Below, piece after piece: positions 36,944 to 44,749 of a stretch of DNA of 64,000 nt (position 1 is the stretch's first letter; each line of letters begins with the position of its first letter). Under the pieces are notes generated by a model, which did no database searches, was not told the DNA's origin, and was given only the letters and a program-made list of their open reading frames with translations. The position numbers and the translations under genes were made by a program. Source of the stretch: Mycobacterium sp. OAS707 (GTDB taxonomy: Bacteria; Actinomycetota; Actinomycetes; Mycobacteriales; Mycobacteriaceae). Location of the stretch: NCBI RefSeq assembly GCF_014873705.1, contig NZ_JADBDS010000006.1, forward strand, positions 490,799-554,798. Reading direction: 5' to 3'.

Positions 36944-38313
36944 CGATTCTTCAGAGCAGCACGGTTACCTCGCTTGCGCTGACCGCCGGATCGCGGCTGT
37001 ACCGCCATGTCATTCCGCTGGCGAATTCGATCAGCCCGGTCGCCGCCGCCGCGGCGCTGCGTGACACCGGGCGAGTCATGCTGACCGCCGGATCCGACGG
37101 TCGTCGCGCAACGCTGGCGGTCGGAGAGCTCGCCGTCGTCTCCCATCCCGGTGGCGCGGGCCACGCGCCGCTGGCCGATGCCGTGAATTTCCTTGCCGCA
37201 CTGGATATCCCAACGGACACCCCGTCTGCCGAGGCGGCCTGGTACGGGCTGCTGGGTTATGACGCAGTGCGCGACTTCGAGAGGTTGCCCAGCCGCCACC
37301 CGGCGACCGATCGGCCGGTATACGAGTTCTTCCTGCCCGAGACGCTGATCCAGTTCACCGACGGCCACGGGCAGGTCATCGGGCGGGGTCCGTCGGCCGC
37401 CGCCGCGCGCGCCGCGGCCGAACGGGTCTCCAGGAGGCTGAACCGTGCCGGCGCAGGGCTCGGCCTCGTCGCCGTCGGCGCAGGCCGGTTCGGATTCAGC
37501 TTCGATGAGTATGCCGCCGCGGTTGACCGCGCGAAGCGACACATCCTCGACGGCGACGTCTTCCAGCTGGTGCTGTCCACCGCCTGGACCGCACCGGCCA
37601 CTGTGGACGGTCTGGCGATCTTCGAGCGGCTGACCGCGATCAATCCCTCCCCCTACCACTTCTGGTACTCGGGCCCGCGGTTCGAGGCGGTCGGCGCCTC
37701 ACCCGAACCGTGCCTGACGCTGAACGACGGCCGGGCGCTCATCCGCCCGCTGGCGGGAACCCGGCCGCGTGGCCGCGACAGCCTCGCCGACCAGCGCGCC
37801 GAAGCGGATCTGCGGTCGTCGATCAAGGAACTTGCCGAACACCGGATGCTTGTCGACCTGGCTCGCAACGACCTGGGCCGGGTATGCCGGCCGGGCAGTG
37901 TTTCCGTCGAGCGGCTGATGGACGTGGAGCGCTACTCGCACGTGATGCATCTGACCTCCGACGTGTACGGCGACATCCGCGGCGACCGGCGAACCGACGA
38001 ACTGATCCGGGCGACGTTTCCGGCGGGCACGATGACCGGCACGCCCAAGGTCCGCGCCATGGAGATCATCGACGACCTCGAGCCGAGCAGGCGCTGGCTG
38101 TACTCGGGCGCGGTCGGCTCGTTCGGACTGTCCCATGTGGACCTGTGGCTGACGATTCGCAGCATGGTGCTGTGCGACGGGGAAATTCGCCTGCAGGCGG
38201 GAGGCGGCATCGTGCACGACTCCGACGCGGCGGGCGAGTACGCCGAATGCCTGGCCAAACTCGGCTCGGCCGCCCGGGCCCTTGGGGTAACCCTGAAAGG
38301 AGACGCGACATGA
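36940..38313 (+). CDS. Chorismate-binding synthase, anthranilate or 2-amino-2-deoxyisochorismate synthase component I
   Basis: A 457-residue TrpE-type enzyme. The C-terminal chorismate-binding domain has RPLAGTRPRG (about residues 268-277), EHRMLVDLARNDLG, SVERLMDVERYSHVMHL and the TFPAGTMTGTPKVRAMEIID signature. Ala before GT rather than the Lys of PabB (PIKGT) points to ortho-amination, so anthranilate or ADIC rather than 4-aminodeoxychorismate. I see no LLES feedback motif, and the N-terminal domain is shorter than in housekeeping TrpE, suggesting a feedback-insensitive copy. Linked by ATGA to DUF362 and to the amidotransferase. Confidence 0.88.
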   Translation: MTILQSSTVTSLALTAGSRLYRHVIPLANSISPVAAAAALRDTGRVMLTAGSDGRRATLAVGELAVVSHPGGAGHAPLADAVNFLAALDIPTDTPSAEAAWYGLLGYDAVRDFERLPSRHPATDRPVYEFFLPETLIQFTDGHGQVIGRGPSAAAARAAAERVSRRLNRAGAGLGLVAVGAGRFGFSFDEYAAAVDRAKRHILDGDVFQLVLSTAWTAPATVDGLAIFERLTAINPSPYHFWYSGPRFEAVGASPEPCLTLNDGRALIRPLAGTRPRGRDSLADQRAEADLRSSIKELAEHRMLVDLARNDLGRVCRPGSVSVERLMDVERYSHVMHLTSDVYGDIRGDRRTDELIRATFPAGTMTGTPKVRAMEIIDDLEPSRRWLYSGAVGSFGLSHVDLWLTIRSMVLCDGEIRLQAGGGIVHDSDAAGEYAECLAKLGSAARALGVTLKGDAT

Positions 38314-38912
38314 TCTGCGTCATCGACAACTACGACTCGTTCGTCTACAACCTCGTGCAGTACGTGGGAGATCTTGGCGAAGACTGCGTCGTGTACCGCA
38401 ACGACGAAGTGACTGTCGAACAGGTCGCCGACCTCGCCCCCGACTTGATCCTCATCTCCCCGGGCCCCGGCGATCCGGCCGACGCGGGTATCTCGATCGA
38501 CGTGATCCGGCGGCTGGGGCACACCTTCCCGATCTTCGGGGTGTGCCTCGGCCACCAAGCGATCGGCGCGGCGTTCGGCGCCCGCATCCGCCACGCCGCC
38601 GCGCCGATGCACGGGAAGTGCTCGGAGATAACCCACGACGGCAGTGGAGTTTTCGCCGCACTACCGAACCCACTGACGGTCGCCCGCTACCACTCCCTGG
38701 TGATCGACGCCGACACGCTGCCTGCCGAGCTGATGGCCACCTCTTGGTCGAGCGACGGCGAGATCATGGGCGTTCGGCACCGGACGCTGCCGATCGAGGG
38801 CGTGCAATTCCACCCGGAATCGCTGTTCACCGAACAAGGCGTCGACATCGTCGGCAATGCGGTGCGCGGCATCCGCGGCCGCCTGGCCGCGCAGCAGGTC
38901 GGGGCCGCATGA
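38310..38912 (+). CDS. Glutamine amidotransferase, component II of the aminating chorismate synthase
   Basis: A 200-residue class I (triad) amidotransferase. It has NYDSFVYNLVQYV at the N-terminus, the nucleophile Cys79 in GVCLGHQAIGAAFG, and the triad partners His168 and Glu170 in VQFHPES. It supplies ammonia from glutamine to component I, whose gene it overlaps by 4 nt. It is of TrpG/PabA type. The 3' end overlaps larE by 4 nt, so cofactor and aromatic-amine genes belong to one transcription unit. Confidence 0.93.
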   Translation: MICVIDNYDSFVYNLVQYVGDLGEDCVVYRNDEVTVEQVADLAPDLILISPGPGDPADAGISIDVIRRLGHTFPIFGVCLGHQAIGAAFGARIRHAAAPMHGKCSEITHDGSGVFAALPNPLTVARYHSLVIDADTLPAELMATSWSSDGEIMGVRHRTLPIEGVQFHPESLFTEQGVDIVGNAVRGIRGRLAAQQVGAA

Positions 38913-39751
38913 CCACCTCCGCCGACCGGCTGCTGGCCACCCTTCGATCACTTGACAGTGTGGCTGTCGCGTTTTCCGGAGGAGTCGACTCCACGCTCGT
39001 GCTGGCCGCGGCGTTGCGCGCACTGCCGACCAACCGGGTGCTCGCCGTGATCGCTGACTCGCCAAGCCTCGCCCGTACCGAACTCATCGAGGCGCGGCAG
39101 GTCGCCGCCGATCTCGGGGCGGAGTTGGTCGAGGTCCGTGTCGCCGAGCTCGACGATCCCGGTTACCGCGAAAACGCGGGCAATCGCTGCTACTTCTGCA
39201 AACGCACCGTGTTGAGCGCGGTCAGCGAGCTCGCGCTCCAGCGCGGCATCGCGCACGTGGCCACCGGCACCCATGCCGACGACCATCGGGCCCTGCACCG
39301 TCCCGGCCTGCGCGCCGCCCGTGAGCTACACGTGATCGAACCGCTCGCCGACGCCGGGCTCGGCAAGCAGGAGATCCGGATGCTGGCGGAGGCGTGGTCG
39401 TTGCCCGTCGCCGACAAACCGGCGATGCCGTGCCTGGCCTCCCGGATCGCCGTGGGAGTACCGGTCTCCATCGGCAGGCTGGGTCTGGTGGAGCGCGCCG
39501 AGATCGCGCTGCGAGCGCGGCTGGCCGGAGCCGGTGTCCAGCCGCGTGATGTACGAGTTCGGTTGCTCGGCAACGGCTTTCGGGTTGAGTTGGACTCGTC
39601 GGCGCACGCGGCACTCGAGGCGTCGCCAGCACTGACCGCCGAGGTCCTCACGGAAATGAAACACCTTGGCCTGGCCGGTGCCGGGCGGATAGCGACGTAC
39701 CGCTCGCCCACGCTTGCGCCCGCGGTCGGTGACAGTGCGGTCGCTTCGTGA
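38909..39751 (+). CDS. larE: LarE, ATP-dependent sulfur transferase for nickel-pincer cofactor synthesis
   Basis: A 280-residue PP-loop ATP pyrophosphatase. SGGVDST lies at 23-29, NRCYFCKR at 92-99, and PCLASRI at 174-180. LarE adenylylates and sulfurates pyridinium-3,5-dicarboxylate mononucleotide. Single-Cys LarE proteins sacrifice the Cys of the CLASR motif (here Cys175). This protein also has Cys94 and Cys97, the three-Cys pattern described for Fe-S-dependent LarE, so catalytic rather than sacrificial sulfur delivery is likely. Starts with ATGA overlap to the amidotransferase. Confidence 0.92.
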   Translation: MTTSADRLLATLRSLDSVAVAFSGGVDSTLVLAAALRALPTNRVLAVIADSPSLARTELIEARQVAADLGAELVEVRVAELDDPGYRENAGNRCYFCKRTVLSAVSELALQRGIAHVATGTHADDHRALHRPGLRAARELHVIEPLADAGLGKQEIRMLAEAWSLPVADKPAMPCLASRIAVGVPVSIGRLGLVERAEIALRARLAGAGVQPRDVRVRLLGNGFRVELDSSAHAALEASPALTAEVLTEMKHLGLAGAGRIATYRSPTLAPAVGDSAVAS

Positions 39752-40445
39752 GATCGTGACCTCGATGACGGAGCCCTGGGAGCCTGATGAGGCGCTGACC
39801 GCGTTCGCTGACCTCGATCTCGATCGAGCGGCGCGACGCGGCTATCCGGAGGCCGTGTACTGCCGGGGCAAGACGCCCGAACAGGTCCGGCTGATCGCCA
39901 GGGCGCTGCGCGGCCACGGCGCCCGCACATTGTTCACTCGTGCGGACGCTGAACACGCCGCGGCGATCCTTGGCGAGCTGCCCGACGCCGTCCACGACGT
40001 GGCCAGCGGGCTGCTGGCGTGGCCACCGGAGCCGCCCGACCCGGTGGGTGGCCGGGTCCTCGTGGTGGCCGCAGGCACGGCCGACGCGCCCGTCGCGCGG
40101 GAGGCGCTGCTCACCGCCAGGCACCTCGGCCGTCCCGCCGACCTGATCATGGACGTCGGCGTCGCGGGCCTGCACCGGATTCTGGGCCGCCTCGACGTCC
40201 TCCGCGCGGCCAGGGTGATCGTCGTGGTGGCGGGCATGGACGGGGCGCTCCCCGCGGTCGTTGCCGGGCTGGTCGCGGCGCCGGTGGTCGCGGTGCCGAC
40301 GTCGACTGGCTACGGCGCGGCGTTCGAGGGCCTGGCACCGCTGTTGACGATGCTCAACAGCTGCGCGCCCGGGGTCGCCGTGGTGAACATCGACAACGGT
40401 TACGGCGCAGGCCATCTCGCCGCTCAGATAGCCGCGCCGTCCTGA
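39735..40445 (+). CDS. larB: LarB, nicotinate adenine dinucleotide carboxylase/hydrolase
   Basis: A 236-residue PurE-like LarB. It has the LarB N-terminal region YPEAVYCRGKTPEQVRLIAR, the PurE-like loop VVAAGTADAPVAREA and the C-terminal LTMLNSCAPGVAVVNIDNGYG, whose Cys matches the catalytic Cys of characterised LarB. LarB carboxylates NaAD at C5 and cleaves it to the pyridinium dicarboxylate mononucleotide. I chose GTG 39735, giving the LRELL-like opening (VRSLREIV) and a 17-nt overlap with larE. ATG 39765 is the alternative. The 3' end overlaps convergent larC by 22 nt. Confidence 0.92.
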   Translation: MRSLREIVTSMTEPWEPDEALTAFADLDLDRAARRGYPEAVYCRGKTPEQVRLIARALRGHGARTLFTRADAEHAAAILGELPDAVHDVASGLLAWPPEPPDPVGGRVLVVAAGTADAPVAREALLTARHLGRPADLIMDVGVAGLHRILGRLDVLRAARVIVVVAGMDGALPAVVAGLVAAPVVAVPTSTGYGAAFEGLAPLLTMLNSCAPGVAVVNIDNGYGAGHLAAQIAAPS

Positions 40446-41668
40446 TCGCGGGGCGCGTCCGGCCATCGCTCGCCGGGTCGTAGCCTCGCGGCGTCGGCGG
40501 CCGCGATCGCCTCGTCGAGCACTTGGCGCACCGGCACATCGCGGGCCCGGGCCAGCGCGGCCGCGTCGTCGAACTCGGGGGTGGCGTGCACGATGCGACC
40601 GTCCTGCACCGCCACCTTGATCCCTACCTCGCCGCCGGGCAGCACGACGGGCCGCCATTCCCGGTGCAGGGCCACCCGCGACACCCGCGTCTCCCGCACG
40701 CCGATCGTCGAAGTCAGCGCAAAGACATTGTTGCGCAACGCTTCCCGCTCGGCATCGTGAGTGAGCACGCACAGCGTGTGTGCGGGCCGCCCCTTCTTCA
40801 TCACGATCGGCACCAGCCAGGCGTCGGCGGCGCCTGCCTCGAGCAGCGCGGCCAGCACCGTCGGCCACACCCGTGGATCCATGTCGTCGACGTTCGTCTC
40901 CAGCACCCACATGCTGTCGGTCGCGGGCCGGGCAGCGACGGGAGTGCCCAGCGCGACGCGGACAACGTTGGCGCGCCCGGGGATGTCTCGTCCGCCCGCG
41001 CCGACGCCGACCGACGTGATCTCCATCGGCCCGATCGGACCGCACTCGTCTGCCAGTGAACGGATCAGCGCCATGCCGGTGGGCGTGGCCAGCTCCCCCT
41101 CACCTCCCGCGACGATCCGCCACCCCTTGGCGAGCTCGAGAACCGCCGGCGGTGGCACCGGCACGTCGCCATGGGCCGAGCCGATCCTCCCGGAGCCCAC
41201 TGCTACCGGGCTGGCCGTGACGCGGGTGACCCCGAGCTCGGCCACAGCTGCGCACACTCCGACGATGTCGGCGATGGAATCCCACGAACCCACCTCATGG
41301 AAGTGCACGTCGTCGGTTGGGACTCCGTGCACTCGCCCCTCCGCGTCGGCAAGCCGCGCGAACGCCGCGAGCGCATACGCGCGAACCTCGCTGGGGAGTT
41401 CAGCCGCCTCGAGCATCGATCGGATGCGCGCCCACGAACGGTGCGGGTGATCCTCGGCGCGACTTTCGACGTCCAACTTCAGCGCACGCAGACCGGCCCG
41501 GTGCACTGTGCTCGTTCGCAGCGCAACCTCGCCGGGGACGACGGCGGACACCGCGGATTCGACCGCGCCCAGCGGGGCGCCTGCGTCGATCAATGCGCCC
41601 AACAACATGTCGCCCGCGATGCCCGCGGCGGCGTCGACCCACAAGTGCACACCAGCACTGTGTCCCAT
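40424..41668 (-). CDS. larC: LarC, nickel insertion enzyme for the pincer nucleotide (uninterrupted)
   Basis: A 414-residue LarC. It starts HLWVDAAAGIAGDMLLGALI, contains DDVHFHEVGSWDSIADIVG (about 119-137) and ETNVDDMDPRVW (about 258-269), and has the C-terminal MKKGRPAHTLCVLTH. It uses CTP to insert Ni into the bisthiocarboxylate nucleotide. In Lactobacillus LarC is made from two frames by programmed frameshifting; here it is one continuous frame. It is the only - strand gene of the set, convergent with larB. Start ATG 41668; the frame is open to 41707. Confidence 0.92.
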   Translation of the reverse strand: MGHSAGVHLWVDAAAGIAGDMLLGALIDAGAPLGAVESAVSAVVPGEVALRTSTVHRAGLRALKLDVESRAEDHPHRSWARIRSMLEAAELPSEVRAYALAAFARLADAEGRVHGVPTDDVHFHEVGSWDSIADIVGVCAAVAELGVTRVTASPVAVGSGRIGSAHGDVPVPPPAVLELAKGWRIVAGGEGELATPTGMALIRSLADECGPIGPMEITSVGVGAGGRDIPGRANVVRVALGTPVAARPATDSMWVLETNVDDMDPRVWPTVLAALLEAGAADAWLVPIVMKKGRPAHTLCVLTHDAEREALRNNVFALTSTIGVRETRVSRVALHREWRPVVLPGGEVGIKVAVQDGRIVHATPEFDDAAALARARDVPVRQVLDEAIAAADAARLRPGERWPDAPRDQDGAAI

Positions 41669-41725
41669 ATTCGCCACGCTATGGCGAACAGCCGCGAGTG
41701 ACCGCAAATTGCCATGCTTCAGCGG

Positions 41726-41745
41726 CGTGTCTATGTACAGACACG
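41726..41745. promoter_or_regulatory. Short palindrome between pks16 and larC
   Basis: CGTGTCT (41726-41732) and AGACACG (41739-41745) form a perfect 7-bp inverted repeat around ATGTAC. It lies 24 nt beyond the pks16 stop and 57 nt before the larC ATG on the minus strand. It could be a pks16 terminator hairpin (no T-tract follows) or a larC operator. Confidence 0.4.
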
Positions 41746-41769
41746 GCCGCTCGCGGGTTGGTGCGCCGG

Positions 41770-43404
41770 TTAGGTGACGAGCGAGACCGAGTTGGACCGG
41801 CGCAGCTTGCCCGACGGCGTCTTCGGGATGGTGCCCGGCCCGAGCACGACCACGTTGCGCGGCCGCACGTCGACCTCGCTGACGACCTCGTGGGCGACCT
41901 GATGCTCGATGCGACGCACCTCGACCGGGTCCTGCCAGGCGTTGGACTCGACCGCGACGGCGAACGTCTCGCGCGAGTGCCCGGCGTCCAGTCGCACCGC
42001 GACGGCGCAGCCGGGCCGAACACCCTCGACGCGGCCTGCGGCGCGCTCGATGTCGGTCGGGTAGATGTTGCGCCCGGCCATGATGATGACGTCCTTGACG
42101 CGGCCGCAGACGATGATGTTGCCCTCTTCGGTGATGTAGCCGAGGTCACCGGTGTCGTACCAGCCGTGCTCGTCCTGCGCCGGGATGAATCCGCCCATGG
42201 TCAGGTAGCCGGGCGTCAGCGATTCACCGCGCAGTTCGATGACGCCGACACCGCGCGGCGGCATGACGTTGCCGTGCTCGTCGATGATGCGGGCCTCGAG
42301 GTCCGTCAGCAGCGGGCCGAGCGAGGCCAGCCGGCGGGTGTTGCCCTTGGTGGCGGGGACGGCGCGACGCAGCGCGGCCAGCAGGTCGGCGTCGACCTCG
42401 TCGACCACCAGACCGGCGTTGCACGGGGAGAACGACACCGCCAGCGTCGTCTCGGCCATGCCGTAGGCGGGAAGAATGCAGTCGGGCCGCAGACCGAACG
42501 GCTTGCCCGCGTCCAGCAGGTCCTCGACGTCGGCGGGCTCGACGGGCTCGGCGCCCGACAGCGCGAACCGCAGCGTCGACAGGTCGAACTGACCCGGCTC
42601 GGCCTGCTTGCGCAGCCGCTTGGCGAACAGCGCGTAGGCGAAGTTCGGCGCCGCGGTCATGGTGCCCTTGTACTTGTCGATGAGCTTGGCCCACAGCAGG
42701 GTGTCGCGCAGGAAGTCCATCGGGGTGACCTTGACCAGCTCGGCACCGAAGTACATCGGGATGGTCAGGAAGCCGACCATGCCCATGTCGTGGAAGCAGG
42801 GCAGCCAGCTGACCATGACGTCCTTGTCGACGTCGTACTGCGCGCCGATGAACATGGCCTCGGCGTTGGAATGGATGTTGCGGTGCGTGATCTGCACGGC
42901 TTTAGGAGAACCGGTGGAGCCGGACGTCAACTGCATCAGCGCCAGGTCGTCCTCGCCGACCTCGACCGGATCGATCGGGTCCGAGGCGAGCAGGTCGGAG
43001 ACCTTGAGGACCTTGATGCCCTTTTCCTCGAGCACCGGAATGGCAACCAGGAACGGCTCGGAGACGATGACGGCCTTGGCCTCGATCATGCCGATGACGT
43101 TCATCGTGTCCTCGGCCCAGATCACCAGGTCGGTGCGGGGCGTCGGCTGGTGCAGCATGGTCAGGCTGGCGCCACGCATCCAGAGGCCCTGCGCCGTCGG
43201 CGCGATCTCGACGGGGAAGCCGGCCAGCACGCCGACCGCGTCGCCGAGCCCGATGCCCGCAGCGGCCAGGCCGCCCGCGATACAACGCGCGCGCTCGTGG
43301 ACCTCACCCCAGGTGTGGCGTACGGGTTCGTGCGGTTCACCGGTGACCATGCCGCGGTTGCTGACGCGGGCGTTGTGGTACATCTTCTCGGTGAATCTGC
43401 TCAC
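41770..43404 (-). CDS. pks16: Fatty-acyl-AMP-ligase-type adenylating enzyme (Rv1013/Pks16 homologue)
   Basis: A 544-residue ANL enzyme like M. tuberculosis Rv1013 (named Pks16 although not a PKS). The P-loop is LMQLTSGSTGSPKAVQITH (about residues 163-181), followed by WLPCFHDMGMVGF, AYGMAETTLAV, YDTGDLGYI and the C-terminal PKTPSGKLRRS Lys. FAALs activate fatty acids as acyl-AMP for polyketide or lipid assembly; CoA ligation is possible. It marks the right border of the accessory insertion, where core synteny resumes. 279 nt separate it from ispE; that gap holds a paired direct repeat and a hairpin, listed separately. Confidence 0.93.
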   Translation of the reverse strand: MSRFTEKMYHNARVSNRGMVTGEPHEPVRHTWGEVHERARCIAGGLAAAGIGLGDAVGVLAGFPVEIAPTAQGLWMRGASLTMLHQPTPRTDLVIWAEDTMNVIGMIEAKAVIVSEPFLVAIPVLEEKGIKVLKVSDLLASDPIDPVEVGEDDLALMQLTSGSTGSPKAVQITHRNIHSNAEAMFIGAQYDVDKDVMVSWLPCFHDMGMVGFLTIPMYFGAELVKVTPMDFLRDTLLWAKLIDKYKGTMTAAPNFAYALFAKRLRKQAEPGQFDLSTLRFALSGAEPVEPADVEDLLDAGKPFGLRPDCILPAYGMAETTLAVSFSPCNAGLVVDEVDADLLAALRRAVPATKGNTRRLASLGPLLTDLEARIIDEHGNVMPPRGVGVIELRGESLTPGYLTMGGFIPAQDEHGWYDTGDLGYITEEGNIIVCGRVKDVIIMAGRNIYPTDIERAAGRVEGVRPGCAVAVRLDAGHSRETFAVAVESNAWQDPVEVRRIEHQVAHEVVSEVDVRPRNVVVLGPGTIPKTPSGKLRRSNSVSLVT

Positions 43405-43613
43405 GACATCCTCCTAGACGGTCCCAGAGCAAATGCCTGAGAGTAATGCTCCCGCTGATAGAGGGCGCTTTCCGGAAGGCGCGCACACAATTTGGGAGCG
43501 GTTAGGTCTCGAATCGGGGTTTTGTCTATATATCCGACCAATCCACCGCCGGGGTTACCGGAGGTTGAAAAGATCGCGCCCGATTCCTGACCGCTAGCTT
43601 TCACCGTCGATCA

Positions 43614-43631
43614 TCTTAAGCAACTCTTAAG
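43614..43631. repeat. Paired TCTTAAG direct repeat, 11-bp period
   Basis: TCTTAAG at 43614-43620 recurs at 43625-43631, separated by CAAC. Seven-base direct repeats one helical turn apart are the usual layout of OmpR/PhoP-family response-regulator sites. It lies 210 nt upstream of the pks16 start (minus strand) and just beyond ispE. Confidence 0.4.
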
Positions 43632-43661
43632 TAACCGCCAAACTGAAGCGGTAATTGCGAC

Positions 43662-43676
43662 CTGGGTCACACCCAG
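43662..43676 (-). terminator. Hairpin just after ispE
   Basis: CTGGGT (43662-43667), loop CAC, ACCCAG (43671-43676): a perfect 6-bp stem beginning 8 nt past the minus-strand ispE stop. There is no T-run, so it is at best a weak or Rho-assisted terminator. Confidence 0.4.
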
Positions 43677-43683
43677 ATCGTGA

Positions 43684-44658
43684 TCAAACCGATGTCGACG
43701 GGGTGGGCACGACCCTCGCGCCGTGCACCGGCCCACTGGCCACCCGCACGGTGCGGCAGACGCCCCGGCCGGCCAGCTCCGCGCCAACGTCAACGGCCGC
43801 CGAGGCCGAGGTGCAGAGGAACGCGCATGTCGGACCGGAACCGGACACGATCCCGGCCAGTGCGCCTGCGTCGGTGCCGGCGCGAAGCGTGCGCCGCAGC
43901 CCTGGGTCGAGGCTCACCGCTGCGGCCTGCAGATCGTTGCCAAGCAGCGGCGCCAGTTCGGCCGGATCGCCTGACGCCAACGCGGCCAGTACCGGCTCCG
44001 GATCCTCGAGTCTCGGCGGCGCATCCCGGCCCGCGCCCGCGGTGTCGCGCAGTCGATCGATTTCGGCGAACACCGCCGGGGTGGACAGGCCGCCATCGGC
44101 GAACGCCAGCACCCAGTGGAATGTATTGCGGGCGAGCACGGTCGCCAGTTCCTCGCCGCGGCCCGTGCCGAGCGCTGTGCCGCCGTGCAACGCGAACGGG
44201 ACATCGCTGCCGAGTTGAGCGGCCAGCGTGTGCAGGTCGCGACGCGGCACGCCGAGCTCCCACAGTGTGTTGATCGCGACGAGCACCGCGGCCGCGTCCG
44301 CACTCCCACCAGCCATCCCACCGGCGACAGGAATCGACTTCTCGATCGAGATCGCGACGTCCGGCGCACGCCCGACGTACTCGGCCATCAACTCCGCGGC
44401 CTTCCAGGCCAGGTTGCGCTCGTCGGTTGGCAGCGAATCCACGCCTTCGCCCGCCAGTTCCAGCGACAGCATGTCGGCGGTGCTCACAGTGACCTCGTCG
44501 AGCAGCGAGACGGCATGAAAGACGGTCGTCAGTTCGTGGTAGCCGTCGTCGCGGCGATCACCGACGGCCAGATACAGGTTGACCTTGCCCGGCACTCGCA
44601 CGGTGACCGACCCGGTGGGGACCCACTCGGAGGCGGCGTTTCCGTCGGAGGCAGACAC
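43684..44658 (-). CDS. ispE: 4-diphosphocytidyl-2-C-methyl-D-erythritol kinase
   Basis: A 324-residue GHMP kinase of the MEP isoprenoid pathway. It has VRVPGKVNLYLAVGDRRDDGYHEL (about 20-43, catalytic-region Lys and substrate-binding DGYHEL), the ATP loop PVAGGMAGGSADAAA and the C-terminal IVSGSGPTCAF. Starts at GTG 44658. Synteny with ksgA and pks16 agrees with mycobacteria. A kinase gene is inserted between ispE and ksgA on the other strand, so ispE is not immediately coupled to ksgA here. Confidence 0.96.
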   Translation of the reverse strand: MSASDGNAASEWVPTGSVTVRVPGKVNLYLAVGDRRDDGYHELTTVFHAVSLLDEVTVSTADMLSLELAGEGVDSLPTDERNLAWKAAELMAEYVGRAPDVAISIEKSIPVAGGMAGGSADAAAVLVAINTLWELGVPRRDLHTLAAQLGSDVPFALHGGTALGTGRGEELATVLARNTFHWVLAFADGGLSTPAVFAEIDRLRDTAGAGRDAPPRLEDPEPVLAALASGDPAELAPLLGNDLQAAAVSLDPGLRRTLRAGTDAGALAGIVSGSGPTCAFLCTSASAAVDVGAELAGRGVCRTVRVASGPVHGARVVPTPSTSV

Positions 44659-44749
44659 GGCACGACACTATCGCCGCGGCGGGCGGCACACGTACCGAAA
44701 GCACCTTTCCTGGCAAGCGAATACCGCCAGCAAACCCTAGGCTGGGGGC

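Noticed and set aside
36940..38313. Aminodeoxychorismate synthase (PabB) for folate
   Set aside because: The chorismate-site motif is PLAGT with Ala, not the PabB PIKGT Lys, and the class IV aminotransferase in the cluster has BCAT length rather than PabC length.
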